From Thermodesulfobacteriota bacterium (GTDB taxonomy: Bacteria; Desulfobacterota_D; UBA1144; Nemesobacterales; UBA2774): a DNA stretch of 24,425 nt. The position numbers were made by a program, and so were the translations under genes. The stretch lies in the NCBI GenBank assembly GCA_035325995.1, contig DAOKYU010000018.1, forward strand, positions 1-24,425, written 5' to 3'. Numbering within the stretch: the stretch's first letter is position 1; the number at the start of each line of letters is the position of its first letter. The notes under the pieces were generated by a model. That model was given only the letters and a program-made list of their open reading frames with translations. It was not told the DNA's origin and searched no databases. Positions 15,108 through 20,878 of this stretch are shown here, in pieces.

Positions 15108-15340
15108 GACCGCCCCCTCCTGTATATACAAGGGAAAATTTTATCATAAACGCGTGTGCGAAGACAATGACCGGAGAACGGATAGACAGGTGTAACTGCA
15201 CGTTGATTGGGGGGCGGGATTCAACACGGGCGGCGTATGTGCCGCCATGCCGGAGAAATTTCTGTTTTTCGGAACCGGTTTATTGTATAGTGGTTAAAGA
15301 ACCGAGTAAGTTTTAAAATACCGGAAAAGAGGGCAGACGG
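15108..15340. promoter_or_regulatory. Divergent intergenic region with hairpin and operator-like palindromes
   Basis: This separates the regulator (leftward) from the mini-operon (rightward). It contains the perfect hairpin GGCGGC-GTATGT-GCCGCC at about 15227-15246. A candidate -10 TATAGT (15286-15291) is bracketed by AACCGGTT (15273-15280) and GGTT-AAAG-AACC (15292-15303), an operator-like arrangement. No convincing -35 or sigma-54 site is seen on the plus strand. Confidence 0.4.
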
Positions 15341-15508
15341 ATGATGAGAACAATGTCCGCTGTCACGTTAACCCTCTTTATTCTCGCGGCTGCGAGTCTC
15401 TCACGGGCCGGGAAAGTCACCATAATGCCCGCTCGTTCGCCGGGGGAGAATAGGGGAGTGGGGATGATAGCGGCGCGGGCCGGTGAAGATTCGATGAATA
15501 CTATCTGA
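15341..15508 (+). CDS. Small signal-peptide protein, first cistron of mini-operon
   Basis: A 55-aa ORF. Residues 1-23 look like a Sec signal peptide (MMRTMSAVTLTLFILAAASL then SRA). The remaining ~32 residues (GKVTIMPARSPGENRGVGMI...) are basic and Gly-rich, with no cysteine and no family I know. The start could be either ATG (15341 or 15344); the RBS is weak (GAGGG about 7 nt upstream). Its stop is 13 nt before the next ORF's ATG, with that ORF's GGAGG beginning 2 nt after the stop, so the two are probably cotranscribed. Alternative: it is the 5' remnant of a larger IPTL-CTERM gene whose middle was deleted. Confidence 0.5.
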   Translation: MMRTMSAVTLTLFILAAASLSRAGKVTIMPARSPGENRGVGMIAARAGEDSMNTI

Positions 15509-15521
15509 CAGGAGGATTACG

Positions 15522-15641
15522 ATGCCTGCACCGATCTTCGGAATTCCGACTCTGTCCGAATGGGGCATGATCGCGGTGGCCGCCGGTTTTATTCTCATCG
15601 GCGTTTTCTATGCCGTGAGGAAGAGAAGAGCGTCGGCTTGA
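15522..15641 (+). CDS. Stand-alone IPTL-CTERM sorting-signal microprotein
   Basis: A 39-aa ORF: a 7-residue lead (MPAPIFG), IPTLSEWG, one hydrophobic helix (MIAVAAGFILIGVFYAV) and a basic tail RKRRASA. That is a complete IPTL-CTERM domain with no cargo and no signal peptide. GGAGG (15511-15515) sits 6 nt before ATG 15522, a good RBS. By the positive-inside rule the tail stays in the cytoplasm and the IPTL motif faces out, so the helix could insert by itself. It resembles the end of the 259-aa protein at 5283-6062 at DNA level, including about 10 nt past the stop (CTTGATGCGGAC). It could be a functional microprotein or a degraded paralogue. Confidence 0.6.
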   Translation: MPAPIFGIPTLSEWGMIAVAAGFILIGVFYAVRKRRASA

Positions 15642-15999
15642 TGCGGACGACGTGCGTGCAGGAGGCCGATGTCTCGGCGCTCAGCCGCGGCCCTGCTTTC
15701 GTCATTCTGAACCATGTCCCGGACTCGATCCGGGATCAAGTCAGAATTGAAGAATTCAGTTACAAAGTCAAAGGCTTTCTAATTTTGCTTGACCGCACAC
15801 GTACGTGTGATTTTCGGCGTAGCATGTCCTGACACTATAGCTAAGTGAAGCGCGACTGGAGGTTGTGGCAATGCCTTGCTACTTCGAAAGCTGGTAGAGG
15901 CTGCGGGGGTTGGCGGCCTTGCGGAGGACGTTCGGTGCTGGCTGGTAGATATGGAGAAAGGGTTCTCTACTTTTCCTTGATGAAAAGTAGCAAAAATCA

Positions 16000-16122
16000 C
16001 GGGCCGGGAAAAATTCTGCTAAAAATCGTCGCTACTTCGCTAAATCTGCACCTTCCCCATCCCCTGGGCAGATTTTTAACGCTCATCCACTCGATTTTCT
16101 TAACGCGAATTTTGACGGCCCG
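16000..16122. repeat. B element copy 3 (123 bp)
   Basis: It has the same nested inverted arms as copies 1 and 2, but the interior is the 'CTGCACCTTCCCCATCCCCT' version. It is near-identical to copy 4. Confidence 0.85.
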
Positions 16123-16444
16123 GGAATGTATTGCTGCGCCGCTTACGCAGCTTGCAATATGATGATTTGTCCACCTACTTTGCATTTTCCGTTATTCTGA
16201 ACTACGATTTCGAGCAAGCGAGGAATCGGACGCCACGGGCCGACTGCAGGGAAGCTCATATAGTACGGCTCCATAGCATATCAAATCAAAATATTCAGAA
16301 TCTTGTTTTTAAAAGCATTGACAGAAAAGGCGAAGGCATAAATCTCATGGGGTCTCCAGTGGATGAAGGGGAAGTTCTGTAGTAACGGGTAAATATGATG
16401 CAAGTTGTTTTCTACTTTTGACTGACTAAAAGTAGCAAAAATCA

Positions 16445-16567
16445 CGGGCCGGGAAAAATTCTGCTAAAAATCGTCGCTACTTCGCTAAATCTGCACCTTC
16501 CCCATCCCCTGGGCAGATTTTTAACGCTCATCCACTCGATTTTCTTAACGCGAATTTTGACGGCCCG
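16445..16567. repeat. B element copy 4 (123 bp)
   Basis: A direct repeat of copy 3, 445 bp downstream; the identity extends about 10 bp to the left and about 20 bp to the right, into h2. Confidence 0.85.
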
Positions 16568-16784
16568 GGAATGTATTGCTGCGCCGCTTGTGCGGCTTGC
16601 AATATTGAGGGATTCTCGACGTAGTGTCGAAGTTGCTGAAACCACCTGAAGCGCGGCTGGTGATAATAGCGTAATGCTGCCACTTCGAAAGTCAGCGGAC
16701 ACTGTCCGCCGTGCGGATGGCGCTATGAATTTTCATACTCGCTACGTCGAATGCCGGCGGTTGAGAGCAGCCACGCATGGCGTG

Positions 16785-16841
16785 CGATTTTGATAACAGG
16801 TGCGCGATTTTGATAATCTGGTAAAATGCTTTTCAAGAGGT
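16785..16841 (+). promoter_or_regulatory. Possible promoter and RBS for the truncated haemoglobin
   Basis: TTGATA (about 16790-16795) and GATAAT (16812-16817) are spaced 16 nt and sit on a 13-bp direct repeat, GCGATTTTGATAA (16784-16796 and 16803-16815). AAGAGGT (16835-16841) then lies 9 nt before an in-frame ATT at 16851. If this promoter is real, the GTG at 16800 cannot be the start. Confidence 0.35.
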
Positions 16842-17240
16842 AACACGGCCATTTCCCGCGATATTACTGGAAGAGAAGACATAGAACTGTTCGTGGAAAG
16901 GTTCTACGGCAGGCTCATGACGGACCCGTTCATAGGGTTCCTGTTCACGGACTGCGTCGATATAGACCTCCGCGAGCACCTGCCCATAATCAGCGATTTC
17001 TGGGAAACCATCCTCTTCCAGAAACCGGCCTACAAGCGCGGGCCGCAGGTGATGAACGTGCACCTTGCGCTCAATCAGAAGGCTGAGCTGAAGCACTTTC
17101 ACTTCCGCCGGTGGCTCCATCTGTTTAACAAGACCTTGGACGAGCTGTTCGACGGCCCCGTGGCCGAGCGCGCCAAGGAGCGGTCGGTCTCCATCGCCGA
17201 GGTCATGAAGCAGCGCATCGGCGTCAAGATCGACTGCTGA
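16800..17240 (+). CDS. Group III truncated haemoglobin (2-on-2 globin)
   Basis: Up to 146 aa. The body from ITGREDIELFVERFYGRLMTDPFIGFLF through HLPIISDFWETILFQ and NQKAELKHFHFRRWLHLFNKTLDELFDGPVAERAKER matches group III truncated globins, which bind haem and are linked to O2, NO or sulfide chemistry. The proximal histidine is in the KHFHFRRWL segment, and FWETILF is the characteristic E-helix region. Start uncertain: GTG 16800 lacks an RBS and overlaps a possible promoter, whereas family members begin near residue 18 here. The codon there is ATT (16851), preceded by AAGAGGT. So either GTG/CTG adds a short extra tail or a rare ATT start is used. It stands alone; the neighbour on its right is convergent. 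Confidence 0.88.
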   Translation: MRDFDNLVKCFSRGNTAISRDITGREDIELFVERFYGRLMTDPFIGFLFTDCVDIDLREHLPIISDFWETILFQKPAYKRGPQVMNVHLALNQKAELKHFHFRRWLHLFNKTLDELFDGPVAERAKERSVSIAEVMKQRIGVKIDC

Positions 17241-17265
17241 TGCGGGCTCACATAACACGCCGGCA

Positions 17266-17901
17266 TTATTTGAAATATCCCCTTATCTTCAGGACGGCGT
17301 AAGCCCCGGCGAGGCCTCCGACGAGGCCGTCGACAAACCCCCACGCGCCCCACGCCGCCGCGCCCGCATAGTCGCCGGGGAAGAAGAGGTACGACTCTCT
17401 TACCGACGGCAGGGCACCCGGGAAGGCCGTGAGCGTGAGCCAGACGGGTCTTATCGTGAAGTCGAACTCCGTTATGCCGAAGCCGTATTCTATGGCGACG
17501 GCCGAGAGGAGAAACGACGACGCGCCGAGGGCCGCACCGAGGCCGACGCCGAAGGCAAGCGCCTTTCCGGCAGTGCCGGGGGAGCGCCCCGCGGTGACGG
17601 CGTTGTAGACGAGGGCGGTCAGAACGCCGGCGGCGAAGCCGTCTATGCCCGCCGTTACGAGAGCCAGCGACACCAGGCGCGCCGTGATGGGGATGCCGTG
17701 CTCGGCGTAGCGGATGACCGTTTCGAACGCCGGGCCGTGCCCGAGCGCGTCCGCCCCCAGGAGGACGAGGGCGGTAAGCGGCCTGAAGTCGAGCTCGGAC
17801 CAGGAGACGGCGCCGCCGCCGAGGGCGGAGAGGACGACGAGGAGGAGAGAGCCGAGGAGCCAGAAAATGCCGGCGTAAATTCCGAAGCGGAGAGGTCGCA
17901 T
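17266..17901 (-). CDS. Hypothetical integral membrane protein with repeated DG..GG motif
   Basis: A 211-aa protein from ATG 17901; a 12-residue upstream TTG extension has no RBS and is less likely. Hydrophobic segments lie at about 4-26, 65-88, 105-130 and 175-205. Two related segments, IDGFAAGVLTALVYN and VDGLVGGLAGAYAVL, suggest an internal duplication. Similar 'DGf.gG...a.lYN' helices occur in small holin-like or DUF membrane proteins, but I cannot name the family. It is convergent with the globin gene (26 nt apart), with 91 nt between it and the upstream cysteine-rich protein gene. Function is unknown. Confidence 0.65.
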   Translation of the reverse strand: MRPLRFGIYAGIFWLLGSLLLVVLSALGGGAVSWSELDFRPLTALVLLGADALGHGPAFETVIRYAEHGIPITARLVSLALVTAGIDGFAAGVLTALVYNAVTAGRSPGTAGKALAFGVGLGAALGASSFLLSAVAIEYGFGITEFDFTIRPVWLTLTAFPGALPSVRESYLFFPGDYAGAAAWGAWGFVDGLVGGLAGAYAVLKIRGYFK

Positions 17902-17992
17902 GAAATGCAAGTTACACTTTGCAGCGCGGTATGGCAAACGGGACCGGGAAGGCCGCCGGGGCGGCCTCCATCGCCGGTGGATTCCCGGGCGG

Positions 17993-18652
17993 TCAGTTCC
18001 TGCGGACCGCGCACATGCCCCGGGCGCGCAGGCTTTCGCAATCGGCCACGTAGTTGCTTTCGAGGGCTCTCTGCTCCCTGTACATGCTGTATCCGGAGAA
18101 GTCTTTCCCGCAGCCTTTGTCTCCGACCGAGCTGACGAAGAGCCCGATGTTGAGCGAGCTCGCCGTCGGCTGGAGCTCGCAGCATGCGGCGTGCTCGATC
18201 GCGTGCTTTATGTCGAAGAGCTTTCCGAAGGGGTTCTCGTGGAACGGCCCGAGCCCCTTGGCCCCGGTCGCGCGCCCCTGGCACGACAGGGGGATGCCCA
18301 TGTCCGGCCGCCCGTCGTTCGGGTCGCCGATCAGGTTCCAGCGTATCGCCCAGAGGTCGTTCGCACAGCGGAAGATATTGTCCATGGCGCGTTTTCGGCA
18401 GGTGTTCGCCTGCGCCTTGTTCTCGCACTGTCCGCGCCCCTCGAACTGGTCGAGCGTTTTCGTGGTTCCGCGCGAGGTGTCCACGCCCTTGCCTCCCGTT
18501 ACGGCGATTCCTATGAATCCCGTGCAGCCCCTGTAGATGTCGGCCCGGGCCGGCGTGGACGCCGCGGCTATTACCATGAATGCTGCGGCTATAAAGCCCA
18601 GGAGCGTTACGGATTTTATGCTCCTGTTAGTTCTGTTAAGGTTCCTGTCCAT
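17993..18652 (-). CDS. Secreted cysteine-rich protein, hypothetical
   Basis: A 219-aa protein. The N-terminal signal peptide runs to about residue 37 (VTLLGFIAAAFMVIAAASTPARA). Ten cysteines follow at 43, 76, 85, 96, 124, 157, 158, 181, 205 and 214, all in the mature part, so up to five disulfides in the periplasm or outside. The segments QCENKAQANTCRKRAMDNIFRC and HAIEHAACCEL are helical. I recognise no family. The start is certain: GAGGAGG lies 6 nt before ATG 18652, and a short A-rich hairpin (ACCTT/AAGGT) precedes it in the leader. It may be cotranscribed with the membrane protein downstream (91-nt gap); joint function is speculation. Confidence 0.75.
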   Translation of the reverse strand: MDRNLNRTNRSIKSVTLLGFIAAAFMVIAAASTPARADIYRGCTGFIGIAVTGGKGVDTSRGTTKTLDQFEGRGQCENKAQANTCRKRAMDNIFRCANDLWAIRWNLIGDPNDGRPDMGIPLSCQGRATGAKGLGPFHENPFGKLFDIKHAIEHAACCELQPTASSLNIGLFVSSVGDKGCGKDFSGYSMYREQRALESNYVADCESLRARGMCAVRRN

Positions 18653-18765
18653 TTAAAACCTCCTCACCTTTTTTAAGGTTGGTAACGGAGGGCTTCAAAA
18701 AGGTTCGGAAGGGGAATAGGGCACGTCTGCCGATATTCGGAGTAATTGAGGGACAGGTTTTTTAT
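18653..18765. other. Short intergenic leader region
   Basis: This contains the RBS and leader of the secreted cysteine-rich protein. No recognised repeat module or clear promoter is seen, and the DUF559 cassette begins at 18766. Confidence 0.4.
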
Positions 18766-19223
18766 CCCCCCTTAGAAAAAGGGGGGAACAAGGGGGGATT
18801 TAAGTCTGAGATGAGAGGTTAATATGTATCTCCTCAAGCACTCCATCTATGTTCTTCAACACATCACTATCGGAGAACTTAAAACCTTCAATCCGAGACT
18901 CTTGAGCGATTCGTCTCGAATCCTGTCACTGGACTCGACCTTTCCGTGGTAATGTTGCCCACCATCCACCTCGATAACAAGTTTTGCTCTTGGACAGTAG
19001 AAATCCACAATAAAATTTCCTATGATCCTCTGCCTGTAAAATTGAAAACCTGAAAGCTGTTTCCTGGTGAGTTTCGACCAGAGCATTCTTTCGGCGTCGG
19101 TCATGTTTTTTCTGAGAGTGCGCGCTCTGGTCTGGAGCTTCTTGTTGTAACGGAGCATGGGATTAACTATATCAAGATTAATTAAAGAATAAATCCCCCC
19201 AACCCCCCTTTTTCTAAGGGGGG
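18766..19223. mobile_element. DUF559 cassette bounded by inverted hairpin repeats
   Basis: The left end (18766-18786) and right end (19203-19223) are inverted copies of a CCCCCCTTAG-AAAAAGGGGGG hairpin. Each is followed inward by a second G6 (left, 18792-18797) or C6 (right, 19195-19200) run and then ATTTA or its complement. The only gene inside is a DUF559-family ORF. There is no obvious target-site duplication (flanks ...TTTTTAT and ATGAAAAT...). The similarity of the two ends and the single nuclease-like gene suggest a mobile or once-mobile cassette; this is inference. Confidence 0.5.
18800..19158 (-). pseudogene. Frameshifted DUF559 (Vsr-like endonuclease fold) protein
   Basis: The uninterrupted ORF (18856-19158) encodes 100 aa: LRKNMTDAERMLWSKLTRKQLSGFQFYRQRIIGNFIVDFYCPRAKLVIEVDGGQHY is classic DUF559, whose fold and conserved D/E residues (FIVDFYCP, VIEVDGGQH) relate it to very-short-patch-repair endonucleases. 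The frame then breaks at KVLSSPIVMC. Adding one base in the TTTTAAGTTC stretch (plus about 18877-18884) restores a family-typical tail: FSDSDVLKNIDGVLEEIHIN, then NLSSQT and a stop at 18800. So the gene carries a single-base deletion, by mutation or sequencing error. It lies inside the inverted-repeat cassette 18766-19223. Confidence 0.75.
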
Positions 19224-19246
19224 ATGAAAATTTAATTGTGGCTTGC

Positions 19247-20110
19247 CTATTGTTCTACCGGCTCCTCGATCTTTATGTCGATGTCGAAGTCGATTATGGA
19301 GCGGGCGCCGCTGCCCCTGTAGGATCCCTGGACGGGAGCGGCTTCCTCGGGGATGACACCGGCGGCGACGGCGACGTGGGAGTCGGCCACCGCCAGTCCG
19401 CTCGAAGGGTCGTATCCCCTCCATCCTCCGCCGGGGAGGTACACCTCGGCCCAGGCGTGGAGCTGCCTTTCGTCGCTCATGAGCTCGGCCTCCCTGTAGC
19501 CGCTGACGAACCTGGCCGCGAGCCCGACCGACCTGCACGCCTCGATGAAGAGCATGGTGAGGTCCCTGCACGCGCCGCGCCCGAAGCCGAGCGTGACCTC
19601 GGCGGGGTAGGGCGGCCCCTCGTGCCTTATGACCTGCTCGAAGTCGTTGTAGACGCGCGAGTTGAGCGCCGCGAGGAAGGCGAGCGTGTCGGGCCCGGAT
19701 TCCTCGAAGACGGTGAACACGAACTTGTCCATCTGCCCGTCGGGCTCGGTGTTCCTCGACATGAACGCCCGCAGCGCGGGGACGTAGTACTTCGGGTAGA
19801 ACGCCGGTATCTTCGTCACGCCCGGCTCGGTGATTATGTAGTCGTAGGGGTTTACACGGAGCGTATCGACGACGGACTTCGTCGTGATGTTAAGGCTGCC
19901 GTGCCGTCCGGAGAACCACGCGCATATGCTGTCGTTCCCGGCGACGTCCACGATATTCGTCATGCCGTCCGGTTTCGGATCGATTTCTATCTCGAAGCTT
20001 ATGAGCGTCTGCGAGGCGTCGCACTTCGGCCTGAGCCTGATCGTGTGCGGGTCTAAAAATACGGAGTCGTTGTATTTGTAGGTCGTGTTGTGGGTTATGG
20101 ATATTCGCAT
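19247..20110 (-). CDS. Transglutaminase-like cysteine peptidase of the Anbu cluster
   Basis: A 287-aa protein (COG1305 type). An N-terminal beta domain (MRISITHNTTYKYNDSVFLDPHTIRLRPK; Bact_transglu_N-like) precedes the papain-like transglutaminase core. Catalytic triad: C181 in GRGACRDLT, H218 in QLHAWAEVYLPGGGW and D234 in YDPSSG. No signal peptide, so cytosolic. In Anbu operons this protein is thought to cleave or remodel amide bonds made by the ATP-grasp partner (published comparative-genomics proposal; the substrate is unknown). It is the last gene of the operon, starting 33 nt after the Anbu stop. The right end of the DUF559 cassette begins 23 nt past its stop and may act as a hairpin end for the transcript. 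Confidence 0.9.
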   Translation of the reverse strand: MRISITHNTTYKYNDSVFLDPHTIRLRPKCDASQTLISFEIEIDPKPDGMTNIVDVAGNDSICAWFSGRHGSLNITTKSVVDTLRVNPYDYIITEPGVTKIPAFYPKYYVPALRAFMSRNTEPDGQMDKFVFTVFEESGPDTLAFLAALNSRVYNDFEQVIRHEGPPYPAEVTLGFGRGACRDLTMLFIEACRSVGLAARFVSGYREAELMSDERQLHAWAEVYLPGGGWRGYDPSSGLAVADSHVAVAAGVIPEEAAPVQGSYRGSGARSIIDFDIDIKIEEPVEQ

Positions 20111-20143
20111 TTCTCTCGATTCCTTTTCTATTTTTTACTTCTT

Positions 20144-20878
20144 TCACTTCGAATCCTCGAGCTTGTCGAAGGCCGCCTTCACCCAGTCGTGGGGCAGCTC
20201 CCTTATCCCCTCGCGGAGCCTCTTCTGCCACCAGTCCGAGATCGCCAGGAGCTCCGACCGCTCGTACCTGTGCTCTACGATGTCGTACGTGTCGGCTCTA
20301 TAGAGCACGACGTCTATAGGGAAGTCTACGTCTATGGCGCTCGTCCGCGTCGCGTCGAACGCGAGGTAGCCTATCTTGAGTGCCGTTTCCATGTTGAGCT
20401 CGTAGGAAAGCGCCCTGTCCATGATGGGCTTCCCGTAGCTCGACTCGCCGATGAGGTAATACGGCGTCCCCTGCCCGACCTCGACCCAGTTGCCCTGGGG
20501 GTAGAGCATGTAGAGCTTGTGCTCGGTGTCCTTTTCGAGCTGGCCTCCGATTATCGAGAAGAGGTTGAAGTGAAGCCCCGCCTCTTCGAGGGCCTTCCTG
20601 TCTTCCTCGCCGACGCGCCTTACCTGCTGGGCGAAGGCGTTCACGGCCTTGTACAGCTTGTCGAACGTCGAGTCGTCCTGGTCGGGCACCTCGTTAAAAT
20701 AGGTGAGCGCCTTGTCGCGTACGGACCGGAGGCCCGACGTCATCAGGAAGAGCGAGTGCCGCCCGTACTGGTGTATCGTAACCTTCCTCGCCGTTATGCT
20801 CTCGGCCCCCGTCGTAACGAGCGTATCGGCGATCCCCACGAGCCCCTTCCGCACCTTCATGCCTACGCAAAAAGTCAC
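20144..20878 (-). CDS. Anbu, ancestral beta-subunit-type protease (COG3484)
   Basis: A 244-aa proteasome/HslV relative. It starts at GTG 20878 with GGAGG 9 nt upstream and a GTGA overlap with the stop of the alpha-E gene (20875-20877), so the two are translationally coupled. The protein begins M-T-F-C-V-G-M-K: after Met removal Thr2 would be the N-terminal nucleophile, as in Anbu and HslV. GLVGIADTLVTTGAESITARKVTIH, FNLFSIIGGQ and GESSYGKPIMDRAL are family-typical. A longer frame continuing upstream is an antiparallel-frame artefact over the alpha-E gene. Anbu forms open helical or ring oligomers in studied species; its substrates are not established. A 33-nt gap separates it from the transglutaminase. 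Confidence 0.92.
   Translation of the reverse strand: MTFCVGMKVRKGLVGIADTLVTTGAESITARKVTIHQYGRHSLFLMTSGLRSVRDKALTYFNEVPDQDDSTFDKLYKAVNAFAQQVRRVGEEDRKALEEAGLHFNLFSIIGGQLEKDTEHKLYMLYPQGNWVEVGQGTPYYLIGESSYGKPIMDRALSYELNMETALKIGYLAFDATRTSAIDVDFPIDVVLYRADTYDIVEHRYERSELLAISDWWQKRLREGIRELPHDWVKAAFDKLEDSK

Larger units (their letters stand above)
15642..16799. repeat. Palindromic repeat cluster with two tandem B elements
   Basis: No gene is supported. In order: class D repeat (about 15698-15755); degenerate half B hairpin fused to ACACGTACGTGTG (about 15790-15808); A unit (about 15810-15889); variant leader L2 (about 15889-15955); hairpin CTACTTTT (15967-15974)/AAAAGTAG (15983-15990); B3 (16000-16122); h2 (16130-16158); class D repeat split by an insert (about 16190-16320); leader L (about 16348-16395); hairpin CTACTTTT-GACTGACT-AAAAGTAG (about 16412-16435); B4 (16445-16567); h2 (16575-16603, stem GCCGC/GCGGC); A unit (16613-16693); h1 GCGGACACTGTCCGC (16695-16709); and a GCTATGAATTT...CTACGTCGAATGCCGGC block (about 16719-16760) also found at 6659-6694. 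Confidence 0.85.

Noticed and set aside
13569..15149. 526-aa plus-strand open frame
   Set aside because: It is antisense to the sigma-54 activator, arises from GC-rich codon bias, and has no RBS and no recognisable domain.
15132..15340. Sigma-54 promoter for the mini-operon
   Set aside because: No TGGCAC-N5-TTGC-like sequence on the plus strand; only a weak TATAGT -10 is seen.
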